Assembly (NCBI GenBank): GCA_965656935.1
Contig: CBFHMG010000002.1
Location: 248,001-312,000, forward strand
Direction of reading: 5' to 3'
Source of the DNA: M30B80 sp965656935
Lineage (GTDB): Bacteria > Pseudomonadota > Alphaproteobacteria > Rhodobacterales > Rhodobacteraceae
Length of the DNA stretch: 64,000 nucleotides
Shown here: positions 53,915-63,196 of the stretch, piece by piece
Layout of the letters: each line of letters begins with the position of its first letter
Position numbering within the stretch: position 1 is the stretch's first letter
Notes under the pieces: model-generated
Databases searched by the model: none
Told to the model about the DNA's origin: nothing
The model's input: only the letters and a program-made list of their open reading frames with translations
Translations under genes and position numbers: made by a program

Positions 53915-54001
53915 TGGTGCCCAGGAGAGGACTCGAACCTCCACGTCCATACAGACACTAGCACCTGAAGCTAGCGCGTCTACCAATTCCGCCACCTGGG
54001 C
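53915..54001 (-). tRNA. tRNA-Leu (CAG anticodon)
   Basis: Complete cloverleaf on the minus strand: acceptor arms GCCCAGG and CCTGGGC, D-loop with GGTAGAC, a five-base anticodon stem CTAGC/GCTAG around loop TTCAGGT (anticodon CAG), a long class II variable arm and GGTTCGAGTCC T-loop. The discriminator A and the CCA end are encoded. The long variable arm and anticodon give leucine. Confidence 0.96.
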
Positions 54002-54307
54002 AGGTGTCGTGGAAGCGGCTGATATAGCGGCCTCCGCCCCCTGTCAACTGGACCTTTGCCCGTTTTGTAAGGTTGCGCTAAATTCATTCGTTTTGGCAGG
54101 GATGCGCTGGTCGGGGTGTGCTGATCGGCGCGAAAGCCGTCTTTACGGGTCGCATCTGATTGACCCGAATGTTTCTCAGGCCCAAGCCTATGGCCGCTTA
54201 ACCCTTGGGTAGTGCAAAAAGGCGGGCTTTTGGGACGAATTGCGCCTTGTTCCATGGGCGTCACGGGCGTATCACTCCCCCAACTTAAGACCGAAGGACC
54301 TTGCCCC
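54002..54307. other. Intergenic region between tRNA-Leu and the NDUFA9-like gene
   Basis: The 306-base divergent gap contains the tRNA promoter at its left end. Its right part must carry the promoter for the rightward gene. No conserved short gene was recognised; open frames across it lack a convincing ribosome site. Confidence 0.6.
54021..54047 (-). promoter_or_regulatory. Predicted promoter of tRNA-Leu
   Basis: On the minus strand a perfect TTGACA (54047-54042) is followed after 15 bases by TATATC (54026-54021), about 20 bases before the tRNA 5' end. This gives a leader of about 12 bases, normal for a monocistronic tRNA. The spacer is 2 bases shorter than the ideal. Confidence 0.55.
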
Positions 54308-55291
54308 ATGTCGAAACTTGTAACGATCTTTGGCGGATCAGGATTTGTTGGCCGCTATGTGGCCCGCCGTATGGCGAAAGAAGGATGGCGCGTTCGCGTT
54401 GCTGTCCGCCGTCCGAATGAAGCGCTTTTTGTGCGCCCTTACGGTGTCGTCGGTCAGGTCGAACCTGTTTTTGCAAATATCCGCGATGATGCCTCGGTGC
54501 GCGCGGCACTTATGGGCTCGGATGCGGTTGTGAATTGCGTGGGCATTCTGGCGGAAACCGGAAAGAATCGTTTTGATGCGGTGCAGGCCGAAGGGGCAGG
54601 CCGTATCGCGCGGATCGCGGCAGAAGAAGGCGCGACCCGCTTGGTGCATATCTCGGCGATCGGGGCCGATGAGACCAGCAATAGCGGCTATGCGCGTAGC
54701 AAGGCCCTCGGCGAAGCGGCCGTGCTTGAAGCCTTCCCCGATGCCATGATTTTGCGCCCCTCTATCGTGTTTGGCCCTGAAGACCAGTTCTTCAACCGCT
54801 TTGCGGGCATGACACGGATGGGTCCGATCCTGCCAGTTGTGGGGGCTGATACAAAATTCCAACCCGTCTATGTGGATGATGTGGCCCAAGCCGCCGTCAA
54901 AGGTGTTCTGGGAACGTCCGAGGGCGGTGTGTATGAATTGGGCGGTCCCGAGGTGCTCAGCTTCCGCGCCATGATGCAGATGATGCTGGAAGTGATCCGA
55001 CGTCGCCGTCTTATCCTGAATGTGCCGTTTTTCGTGGCGCGCCTTATGGGAACATCGCTTGATCTGTTTCAAACGCTCAGCTTCGGGTTGATCAAGAACG
55101 GTCTTTTGACCCGTGATCAGGCAGTGCAGCTTGCCAATGATAATGTGGTTGGCCCTGAGATGCGCGGCTTTGCGGATCTTGGCATTACACCAACAGGTGC
55201 CGAGGCGGTGTTGGATGAATATCTCTGGCCCTATCGCTCGGGTGGGCAATATTCCGACATTAAGGAAAGCGCACGCAACTTGCGCGACTAG
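54308..55291 (+). CDS. NDUFA9-like NAD(P)-binding epimerase-family protein
   Basis: 327-residue atypical short-chain dehydrogenase resembling NDUFA9, the 39-kDa accessory subunit of respiratory complex I. The NAD(P) motif is TIFGGSGFVGRYVARR at 6-21, with VVNCVGILAE and LRPSIVFGPEDQFFNRF further on; the catalytic Tyr-Lys pair appears as GYARSK. In alphaproteobacteria such proteins are associated with complex I or quinone metabolism. ATG at 54308 gives the family N-terminus. It converges with uppP, and the two stops share CTAG. Confidence 0.88.
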   Translation: MSKLVTIFGGSGFVGRYVARRMAKEGWRVRVAVRRPNEALFVRPYGVVGQVEPVFANIRDDASVRAALMGSDAVVNCVGILAETGKNRFDAVQAEGAGRIARIAAEEGATRLVHISAIGADETSNSGYARSKALGEAAVLEAFPDAMILRPSIVFGPEDQFFNRFAGMTRMGPILPVVGADTKFQPVYVDDVAQAAVKGVLGTSEGGVYELGGPEVLSFRAMMQMMLEVIRRRRLILNVPFFVARLMGTSLDLFQTLSFGLIKNGLLTRDQAVQLANDNVVGPEMRGFADLGITPTGAEAVLDEYLWPYRSGGQYSDIKESARNLRD

Positions 55292-56091
55292 CTATAGGCG
55301 ATGCCCAACAGGATCAAACCGAGGATCACCCTGTAAATGACATAGGGGGTGAAGCTGATGGTTTTGAGCAGGCGCATCATGAAGACAAGCGCGGCTAATG
55401 CTGCCACAAAGGCCAAAGCTGCCGCGATAGCCCCGTCGCGCGCGACCGCCGCATCGGCCGTCGAAATCACTTCTGCCCCCAACAGCACACCTGATGCGAT
55501 GATCGTCGGGATCGACATTAACATCGCCAAGCGGGCGGCGCTTTCACGCGAATAGCCCAGAAAACGACCTGCCGTAATGGTGATGCCCGAGCGCGAAGTT
55601 CCGGGGATAAGTGCGATTGCCTGCCATAGCCCCATGATTAGGGCGTGTTTTAGCGTCCAGCTTTCGGCTTCGCGGGACTGCGCGCCAACGCGATCCGCCC
55701 AATACAGCACGATCCCGAAGATCAGCATCGTCCAGCCGATCACCGCCATGGAGCGCAACATATCCTCGAACCCTGTCAGTTTGAGGATGAGCCCCACAAT
55801 CACCACAGGCACAGTCGCAATCAAAAGGCATAGAGCCAAGAAGGCACCCCGTGTGTCGACCTTGCCTTGGATCAGCCTGAAAGAGCCGAAAAACGCCTCG
55901 CGCACATCTTTCCAGAAATACAGGATAACCGCGCCAAGCGTGCCGATATGAACGGCCACATCAATAACCTGCCCTTGATCCTCCATCCCCGTCAGATTCG
56001 GCAGAAGAATAAGATGCCCTGAGGAGGAGATCGGCAGGAATTCGGTCAGGCCCTGAATAAGGGCGACAAGGAAAAGGTGGAATATGCTCAT
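55288..56091 (-). CDS. uppP: Undecaprenyl-diphosphate phosphatase
   Basis: UppP/BacA (267 residues) dephosphorylates undecaprenyl diphosphate to recycle the carrier lipid for peptidoglycan and surface glycans; overproduction gives bacitracin resistance. Active-site motifs are QGLTEFLPISSSGH (Glu17, Ser22-24) near the N-terminus and PGTSRSG in the middle. It has about eight membrane helices. Confidence 0.95.
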   Translation of the reverse strand: MSIFHLFLVALIQGLTEFLPISSSGHLILLPNLTGMEDQGQVIDVAVHIGTLGAVILYFWKDVREAFFGSFRLIQGKVDTRGAFLALCLLIATVPVVIVGLILKLTGFEDMLRSMAVIGWTMLIFGIVLYWADRVGAQSREAESWTLKHALIMGLWQAIALIPGTSRSGITITAGRFLGYSRESAARLAMLMSIPTIIASGVLLGAEVISTADAAVARDGAIAAALAFVAALAALVFMMRLLKTISFTPYVIYRVILGLILLGIAYS

Positions 56092-56305
56092 AGCTTCGTT
56101 AACTACCCCAGTTTTTCGCTTTTGTAACTTGTTGTTTTTAAGACGCGATTCTTATTTTAGTGCAGTCATATTGACCTATATTTGGCATTCAGGCGTGACT
56201 TTTTGTTCCACAACACATTAAAACTCTTTAATAGGTCAGCAATTATGTCTTTTATTGTATTTCAGCCCGATATAAGACCAGCTCGAAGATTTTGGGAGAA
56301 GTTCC

Positions 56306-57739
56306 GTGGCCAAGCAACCCATGTTGAAATTCGTGTCGGTAGCCAAAGATACACCTGAGAAGCGCGCAGCCGAAGCGCGTAAACAGGATTTTGGTGAGAT
56401 TTACGGGGAATATGCGCGTGAGAAAGCGGCCGAACAGGCCGGACGCTGCAGCCAATGCGGTGTGCCTTATTGTCAGAGCCATTGCCCGCTGCACAATAAC
56501 ATCCCCGATTGGCTGAAACTGACAGCGGAAGGCCGCTTGCAGGAAGCCTATGAGATCAGCCAAGCGACCAACACCTTCCCAGAGATTTGTGGCCGCATTT
56601 GCCCGCAGGACCGTTTGTGCGAAGGCAATTGCGTGATCGAGCAATCGGGCCATGGCACCGTCACCATTGGCTCGGTCGAGAAATACATCACCGATACCGC
56701 GTGGGATGAAGGTTGGGTCATGCCAATCGCCCCATCGGTGGAGCGTGAAGAATCGGTTGGGATCATCGGCGCTGGCCCCGGTGGTCTGGCCGCTGCTGAT
56801 CGTTTGCGCCGCGCGGGTCTGCAGGTGACGATCTATGACCGCTATGACCGTGCGGGCGGGTTGCTCACCTATGGTATCCCCGGCTTCAAGCTGGAAAAGC
56901 CTGTCGTGATGCGCCGCAATAAATTGCTGGAAGATGGCGGTGTTAAATTCGTTCTGAACTGCAATATCGGCGACGATATCAGTTTCGAGGATATCCGCGC
57001 CAAGCATGATTTTATCGTGATCGCCACGGGCGTCTATAAATCCCGTGATCTGCAAGCGCCCGGCGTTGGCGCACAGGGTGTGATCCGCGCGCTGGATTAT
57101 CTGACTGCCTCCAACCGCAAGAGCTTTGGCGATGATGTGCCCGAGTTCGATAGCGGTGAGTTGAATGCCGAGGGCAAGAAGATTGTCGTGATCGGTGGCG
57201 GTGATACAGCCATGGATTGCGTTCGCACCGCGATCCGTCAGGGCGCGTCCAGCGTCAAATGCCTGTATCGTCGTGACCGCGCGAATATGCCCGGCTCGCA
57301 GCGGGAGGTGGCCAATGCCGAAGAAGAAGGCGTTGAATTTGTCTGGCTGACTGCGCCCAAAGGCTTCACTGGTGATAAGGTTGACGGCGTGATGGTGCAG
57401 AAAATGCGCCTTGGACAGCCTGACGCGACAGGCCGCCAAAGCCCCGAGATTATCGAGGGTGCGGATTACGTCGAAGAGGCGGATATCGTTGTGATGGCCT
57501 TGGGCTTTGAGCCAGAAGCGCTGCCAAGCCTGTGGAATACACCTGAATTGGAAGTGACCCGCTGGGGCACGATCAAGGCGAATTTCCGCACGCATGAAAC
57601 CGCGCTCGAGAATGTATTTGCTGTTGGTGACATCGTGCGTGGCGCAAGCCTTGTTGTTTGGGCGATCCGCGATGGTCGTGAGGCGGCGGATGCGATCCTT
57701 GAGAAAGTGTTCACCACTGCAAGCGTCGCTGCTGAATAA
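56306..57739 (+). CDS. gltD: Glutamate synthase (NADPH) small subunit
   Basis: GltD (477 residues) supplies electrons from NADPH to GltB in the GOGAT reaction. The N-terminal cysteines for two [4Fe-4S] clusters are Cys48, 51, 56, 60 and Cys95, 99, 105, 109; then FAD-binding GIIGAGPGGLAAADRL and NADPH-binding VIGGGDTAMD. GTG start at 56306 follows GGGAGAA. The 214-base gap upstream is AT-rich and probably holds the promoter. An unknown gene separates it from gltB. Confidence 0.95.
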   Translation: MAKQPMLKFVSVAKDTPEKRAAEARKQDFGEIYGEYAREKAAEQAGRCSQCGVPYCQSHCPLHNNIPDWLKLTAEGRLQEAYEISQATNTFPEICGRICPQDRLCEGNCVIEQSGHGTVTIGSVEKYITDTAWDEGWVMPIAPSVEREESVGIIGAGPGGLAAADRLRRAGLQVTIYDRYDRAGGLLTYGIPGFKLEKPVVMRRNKLLEDGGVKFVLNCNIGDDISFEDIRAKHDFIVIATGVYKSRDLQAPGVGAQGVIRALDYLTASNRKSFGDDVPEFDSGELNAEGKKIVVIGGGDTAMDCVRTAIRQGASSVKCLYRRDRANMPGSQREVANAEEEGVEFVWLTAPKGFTGDKVDGVMVQKMRLGQPDATGRQSPEIIEGADYVEEADIVVMALGFEPEALPSLWNTPELEVTRWGTIKANFRTHETALENVFAVGDIVRGASLVVWAIRDGREAADAILEKVFTTASVAAE

Positions 57740-57789
57740 GCAACTCTCCCGCAGGGGATGCCCCGCTACCTGATTTGGAAAAGGTCGAA

Positions 57790-58515
57790 ATGGCTGACTG
57801 GAACTTGGCAATTTGCAAGACATCAATCGCTGCGGGGTTTTCCGCGGTGCTTGGTCTTGCGGCCTCGGTCATGCCAGTGCAGGCGCAAAACTCGGCCTCG
57901 ACCTTTACGCCACCCGCTGGTTGCACCGCCTATCTGACCACACAAAACCGTGGCTGCACCGTGTCGCATAACTGGATTTGCGAGGCTGATCCAGAAGGCC
58001 ATCACTGGCGTTTGATGGCCGATGGCGATGGCCCCTTCTATCTGTCCTATACAGATAGCGAGTTTCGCTGGTTGCGAAGCTGGGATCTGCGCTCGGGTGG
58101 CCAAAGCGAGCTGATCGAACCCGAAGAAGATCCGGCCAGCATGACGGAGCTGCTTGAGACGGGCGCGGATTCGATGGTGTTTTCCTTGATCCGTGAACAG
58201 GACGGGGCGGTTCAACAGCGCGATTACACGGGCTTTGATTCCCTGACTGGGGATACCGTCGTGATCGACGGGCATGAACTGGAAGTCACCAGTTTTGCCT
58301 ATGAATACGGCACGGGCGAGGGCGCGCGGCAAACCTCGGGCAATCAATTTGTCAGCAGGGAATGGCGTTTGTTTTTTGGAGGGATCGAGACGGTAACTTT
58401 GCCGTCGGGCGAAACCTTTGAATACGATAACAGCCCCGCAGAATTCGCAGAACCCGGTGAGCCCGGTTTCCTGACAACGCAGCCGATCTACGACTGCGGA
58501 GAAATCATGTCCTGA
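57790..58515 (+). CDS. Secreted protein of unknown function between gltD and gltB
   Basis: 241-residue protein with a signal peptide (hydrophobic run at about 13-31; cleavage likely after VQAQ near 33). The mature part is acidic, with four cysteines grouped near its N-terminus (CTAYLTTQNRGCTVSHNWIC) and one near the C-terminus, which suggests disulfides in the periplasm. No known domain was recognised. The N-terminal TTG at 57775 is a less likely start. Its place in the glutamate synthase operon implies coexpression only. Confidence 0.8.
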   Translation: MADWNLAICKTSIAAGFSAVLGLAASVMPVQAQNSASTFTPPAGCTAYLTTQNRGCTVSHNWICEADPEGHHWRLMADGDGPFYLSYTDSEFRWLRSWDLRSGGQSELIEPEEDPASMTELLETGADSMVFSLIREQDGAVQQRDYTGFDSLTGDTVVIDGHELEVTSFAYEYGTGEGARQTSGNQFVSREWRLFFGGIETVTLPSGETFEYDNSPAEFAEPGEPGFLTTQPIYDCGEIMS

Positions 58516-58592
58516 TCCGGATATCGGACAGGCAAAGCATAGCAAGGCACGTCCCCGCCAGTATTGCGGGCACCGAAGGAAAGGTGACGAAG

Positions 58593-61500
58593 ATGACCAA
58601 GTATGATGAAAACTGGGCCGCGGCCGAGGAAGCCAAGCGCGCATGGATGGCCGAAAATGGCATGTATGACGCAACCGAGGAGCATTCCTCCTGCGGTGTT
58701 GGTCTTGTTGTGGCCATTGATGGCAAAGCCTCTCGTCAGGTTGTCGATAACGGCATCAGCGCATTGAAAGCGATCTGGCACCGTGGTGCTGTTGATGCTG
58801 ATGGCAAGACAGGCGATGGCGCTGGTATCCATGTGCAGATTCCCGTCAATTTCTTCTATGATCAGGTGCGCCGCACAGGGCATGAGCCTTCGACCGACCG
58901 TTTGATTGCTGTGGGCCAAGTCTTCCTGCCCCGCTCGGATTTCGGCGCGCAGGAGCGGTGCCGTACCATCGTGGAATCCGAGGTTCTGCGAATGGGCCAT
59001 TACATCTATGGCTGGCGTCATGTTCCCGTGGATAATTCTGTCTTGGGTGAGAAGGCCAACGCGACCCGCCCCGAGATTGAACAAATTCTTATCCGCAACG
59101 AAAAAGGCATCGATCACGAAGCCTTCGAGCGCGAGCTTTATGTCATCCGCCGCCGCATCGAAAAAGCGGCTGTCGCGGCTGGTATTCAGGGGCTGTACCT
59201 CTGCTCGCTCTCCTGCCGTTCGATCATCTATAAAGGCATGATGCTGGCGCAGGATGTGGCCGAGTTCTACCCCGATTTGAAGGATGAACGCTTTGAAAGC
59301 GCCTTTGCGATCTATCACCAGCGGTATTCGACCAACACCTTCCCCGAATGGTGGTTGGCGCAGCCGTTCCGCATGTTGGCCCATAATGGCGAGATCAATA
59401 CGCTCAAAGGCAATGTAAACTGGATGCAAAGCCATGAGATCCGCATGGCCTCCACCTATTTCGGTGAGATGGCCGAGGATATCAAACCGATCATCCCGCA
59501 AGGTTCCTCGGATTCTGCGGCGCTTGATGCGGTCTTTGAGGTTCTGGTGCGTGCAGGGCGCAATGCGCCGATGGCCAAAACAATGCTCATCCCCGAAGCA
59601 TGGAGCCAGACCGCCAGCGAATTGCCTCAGGCATGGCAGGATATGTATTCCTATTGCAATTCCGTGATGGAGCCATGGGACGGCCCCGCCGCTTTGGCGA
59701 TGACCGACGGGCGTTGGGTTTGCGCAGGCCTCGACAGAAACGGCTTGCGCCCGATGCGCTATGTCGTGACGGGGGATGGCATGCTGATCGCAGGGTCCGA
59801 GGCGGGCATGGTCCCCGTCGATGAGGCGACCGTCGTCGAGAAAGGCGCGCTTGGTCCAGGGCAGATCATCGCCGTTGATATGCAGGACCAGCGCCTGTTC
59901 CATGATGTTGAAATCAAGGATGCGCTTGCCTCGGCACGGCCCTTTGGGGATTGGGTTGGCAAGATCACCGATCTCGCCAAAGAAACCGAAGGCCTAAGCG
60001 AAACCGCAATCTTCAGCGGTTCCGAGCTGCGGAAACGGCAGGTTGCGGCGGGCTATTCCATCGAAGAGCTGGAACAGATCCTCGCGCCTATGGTTGAGGA
60101 CGGAAAAGAGACGCTGGCCTCCATGGGTGACGACACGCCAAGTGCGGTTCTGTCTGCCATGTATCGCCCGCTGAGCCATTTCTTCCGCCAGAACTTCAGT
60201 CAGGTGACCAACCCGCCGATCGACAGCTTGCGCGAATACCGCGTCATGAGCCTGAAGACGCGGTTCGGCAACCTCAAGAATGTGTTGGACGAGGATTCGA
60301 GCCAGACTGAAATTCTGGTCCTCGACAGCCCCTTTGTGGCCAATGCGCAATTCGAAGAGATGGTGAAGAATTTCGGTGAATCCGTTGTGACCATCGATTG
60401 TTCCTTCCCTGCGGGCGGCGAGGCGAGCAGCCTTCGCGAAGGTTTGGCGCGCATCAGAGCCGAGGCCGAGGATGCCGTACGTTCGGGCGCGGGCCATCTC
60501 ATCCTGACGGATCGTTTTCAGGATGACGGCAAAGTGCCGATGCCAATCATTCTGGCAACCAGTGCTGTCCATAGCTGGCTGACACGCAAAGGATTGCGGA
60601 CATTCTGTTCGATCAATGTGCGTTCGGCTGAATGTATCGACCCGCATTATTTCGCGGTGCTGGTGGGATGTGGGGCAACCACTGTTAACCCCTATCTCGC
60701 GCAAGACAGTATCGCCGACCGCATCGAGCGTAGTTTGATTGATGGCACCCTGACCGAAGCGATGGCACGCTATCGCAACGCGATTGATCAGGGTCTGTTG
60801 AAGATCATGGCCAAAATGGGCATTTCGGTGATTTCCTCCTATCGCGGTGGCTTGAACTTTGAGGCCGTGGGCCTGAGCCGCGCCATGGTTGCTGAATATT
60901 TCCCCGGCATGACCTCGCGCATTTCCGGCATTGGTGTGTCGGGCCTTCAGAAGAAGGTCGAAGAGGTCCATGCAAAGGGCTGGTTGCGCGGCGAAAGCGT
61001 GTTGCCGATTGGCGGTTTCTACAAAGCCCGCCGCTCGGGCGAGACCCATGCGTGGGAAGCGCAGACCATGCATTTGATGCAAATGGCCTGTAACAAAGCC
61101 TCCTTCGAGATGTGGAAGCAGTATTCCGCCAAAATGCGGAGCAACCCGCCGATCCATCTGCGTGATTTGCTGGATATCAAATCGCTTGGTGCGCCTGTGC
61201 CGATTGAGGAGGTGGAAAGCATCACCTCGATCCGCAAGCGCTTTGTCACGCCGGGCATGTCGCTTGGGGCGCTCAGCCCTGAGGCGCATAAAACGCTGAA
61301 CGTGGCGATGAACCGGATCGGGGCCAAATCCGACTCGGGCGAGGGGGGTGAAGATCCTGCCCATTTCGTCCCTGAGCCGAATGGCGATAACCCCTCTGCC
61401 AAGATCAAGCAGGTTGCTTCGGGTCGTTTCGGTGTCACTGCCGAATACCTGAACCATTGCGAAGAGCTTGAGATCAAGGTCGCCCAAGGTGCGAAGCCCG

Positions 61501-63131
61501 GTGAGGGCGGCCAGCTTCCTGGTATGAAGGTCACTGATCTGATCGCCCGTTTGCGCCATTCGACCAAAGGCGTGACTTTGATCAGCCCGCCGCCACATCA
61601 CGATATCTATTCGATCGAGGATTTGGCGCAGCTGATCTATGACCTCAAGCAGATCAACCCGCGCTGTAAAGTGACGGTGAAGCTGGTTGCATCTTCGGGC
61701 GTGGGCACGATTGCTGCGGGTGTGGCCAAGGCCAAGGCCGATGTGATCCTGATTTCGGGTCATAATGGCGGCACAGGCGCATCGCCTGCAACCTCGATCA
61801 AACATGCAGGTCTGCCATGGGAAATGGGTCTGACCGAGGCGCATCAGGTTTTGTCGATGAACAACCTGCGTAGCCGTATCACCCTGCGGACCGATGGTGG
61901 CCTGCGCACAGGTCGTGATATTGTCATGGCCGCAATGATGGGTGCCGAGGAATACGGTATCGGCACGGCTGCCCTGATTGCGATGGGTTGTATCATGGTG
62001 CGTCAGTGCCAGTCGAACACCTGCCCTGTTGGCGTTTGTACGCAAGATGAAGACCTTCGTGCAAAATTCACGGGCAATGCCGATAAGGTTGTGAACCTCA
62101 TCACCTTCTATGCTCAGGAAGTGCGTGAATTGCTGGCCTCCATCGGAGCGCGCAGCCTTGATGACGTGATTGGCCGTGCTGATTTGCTGACGCAGGTCAG
62201 CCGTGGTGCCGCGCATCTGGATGACCTTGACCTCAACCCGATGCTGATCACCGTCGATGGCGCTGACAAGATCGTTTATGATCGCAACAAGCCCCGCAAT
62301 GCGGTGCCTGACACGCTGGATGCGCAGATCGTGGCGGATGCCGCGCGCTTCTTGCAGGAGGGCGAGAAGATGCAGCTTTCCTATGCGGTGCAAAACACGC
62401 TCCGCACCATCGGGACGCGTACGTCAAGCCATATCGTTCAGGCCTTTGGCATGCGCAACACGCTTCAGCCCGATCACTTGACGGTCAAGTTGGAAGGCTC
62501 GGCTGGCCAATCCCTTGGGGCCTTCGCGGCACCTGGCTTGAAGCTTGAGGTGTCGGGCGATGCCAATGACTATGTTGGCAAGGGCCTGTCTGGTGGCACC
62601 GTTGTGGTGCGGCCTGCGCAGGTGAGCCCGTTGAAAGCCTCTGAGAATGTGATCATCGGCAATACCGTGCTTTATGGCGCAACTGATGGATACCTCTTTG
62701 CGGCTGGTCGCGCGGGCGAGCGTTTCGCCGTGCGCAACTCGGGTGCCAAAGTGGTGATTGAAGGCTGCGGCACCAATGGCTGTGAATATATGACAGGCGG
62801 GGTTGCCGTGATCCTTGGCAGCATTGGTGCGAATTTCGGTGCAGGGATGACGGGCGGTATGGCCTATCTCTATGATCCTGAGGGTCAGACTGATGTGAAT
62901 ATGAACACCGAAACCTTGGTCACTTGCCCTGTCACCGTTGACCATTGGGAAGCACAGCTCAAAGATCTGATCGAGCGTCATTATGCAGAAACCAACAGCC
63001 GTAAGGCCGAGGAGATTTTGCAGAATTGGGCGATTGAGAAAGACAATTTTGTGCAGGTTTGCCCCAAAGAGATGCTCAATAAACTGGCGCATCCGATTGG
63101 CATTGAAAGCCAAGCGGTCCCTGCGGAGTAA
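58593..63131 (+). CDS. gltB: Glutamate synthase (NADPH) large subunit
   Basis: GltB (1512 residues) makes two glutamates from glutamine and 2-oxoglutarate. The class II amidotransferase nucleophile is Cys34 (HSSCGVG), exposed after removal of a short propeptide. A central domain follows, then the FMN/2-oxoglutarate synthase domain, [3Fe-4S] cysteines in CIMVRQCQSNTCPVGVC, and a C-terminal glycine-rich beta-helix. ATG at 58593 follows AAGGTGA; a GTG at 58584 is a possible alternative. A strong terminator follows. Confidence 0.96.
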   Translation: MTKYDENWAAAEEAKRAWMAENGMYDATEEHSSCGVGLVVAIDGKASRQVVDNGISALKAIWHRGAVDADGKTGDGAGIHVQIPVNFFYDQVRRTGHEPSTDRLIAVGQVFLPRSDFGAQERCRTIVESEVLRMGHYIYGWRHVPVDNSVLGEKANATRPEIEQILIRNEKGIDHEAFERELYVIRRRIEKAAVAAGIQGLYLCSLSCRSIIYKGMMLAQDVAEFYPDLKDERFESAFAIYHQRYSTNTFPEWWLAQPFRMLAHNGEINTLKGNVNWMQSHEIRMASTYFGEMAEDIKPIIPQGSSDSAALDAVFEVLVRAGRNAPMAKTMLIPEAWSQTASELPQAWQDMYSYCNSVMEPWDGPAALAMTDGRWVCAGLDRNGLRPMRYVVTGDGMLIAGSEAGMVPVDEATVVEKGALGPGQIIAVDMQDQRLFHDVEIKDALASARPFGDWVGKITDLAKETEGLSETAIFSGSELRKRQVAAGYSIEELEQILAPMVEDGKETLASMGDDTPSAVLSAMYRPLSHFFRQNFSQVTNPPIDSLREYRVMSLKTRFGNLKNVLDEDSSQTEILVLDSPFVANAQFEEMVKNFGESVVTIDCSFPAGGEASSLREGLARIRAEAEDAVRSGAGHLILTDRFQDDGKVPMPIILATSAVHSWLTRKGLRTFCSINVRSAECIDPHYFAVLVGCGATTVNPYLAQDSIADRIERSLIDGTLTEAMARYRNAIDQGLLKIMAKMGISVISSYRGGLNFEAVGLSRAMVAEYFPGMTSRISGIGVSGLQKKVEEVHAKGWLRGESVLPIGGFYKARRSGETHAWEAQTMHLMQMACNKASFEMWKQYSAKMRSNPPIHLRDLLDIKSLGAPVPIEEVESITSIRKRFVTPGMSLGALSPEAHKTLNVAMNRIGAKSDSGEGGEDPAHFVPEPNGDNPSAKIKQVASGRFGVTAEYLNHCEELEIKVAQGAKPGEGGQLPGMKVTDLIARLRHSTKGVTLISPPPHHDIYSIEDLAQLIYDLKQINPRCKVTVKLVASSGVGTIAAGVAKAKADVILISGHNGGTGASPATSIKHAGLPWEMGLTEAHQVLSMNNLRSRITLRTDGGLRTGRDIVMAAMMGAEEYGIGTAALIAMGCIMVRQCQSNTCPVGVCTQDEDLRAKFTGNADKVVNLITFYAQEVRELLASIGARSLDDVIGRADLLTQVSRGAAHLDDLDLNPMLITVDGADKIVYDRNKPRNAVPDTLDAQIVADAARFLQEGEKMQLSYAVQNTLRTIGTRTSSHIVQAFGMRNTLQPDHLTVKLEGSAGQSLGAFAAPGLKLEVSGDANDYVGKGLSGGTVVVRPAQVSPLKASENVIIGNTVLYGATDGYLFAAGRAGERFAVRNSGAKVVIEGCGTNGCEYMTGGVAVILGSIGANFGAGMTGGMAYLYDPEGQTDVNMNTETLVTCPVTVDHWEAQLKDLIERHYAETNSRKAEEILQNWAIEKDNFVQVCPKEMLNKLAHPIGIESQAVPAE

Positions 63132-63150
63132 TCGCTGAGGCTAAGACAGA

Positions 63151-63191
63151 AAAGCCCCACCAAGCGGAACTGCTTGGTGGGGTTTCTTTTT
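63151..63191. terminator. Bidirectional intrinsic terminator between gltB and serB
   Basis: The arms CCCCACCAAGC (63155-63165) and GCTTGGTGGGG (63172-63182) form a perfect 11-bp stem with a 6-base loop. A-rich sequence precedes and TTTCTTTTT follows, so the structure should stop transcription from both gltB and serB. Confidence 0.92.
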
Positions 63192-63196
63192 GGAAA

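Noticed and set aside
56252..57826. 524-codon open frame opposite gltD
   Set aside because: gltD on the plus strand has all iron-sulfur, FAD and NADPH motifs; the opposite frame has none and no plausible ribosome site.
58488..59903. 471-codon open frame opposite the gltB 5' end
   Set aside because: Codon-bias shadow of gltB and of the preceding secreted-protein gene; no motif.
59994..62393. Very long open frame (799 codons) on the minus strand opposite gltB
   Set aside because: It is the antisense shadow of the strongly conserved gltB, is histidine- and arginine-rich in the manner of reverse-frame artefacts, and has no recognisable domain.
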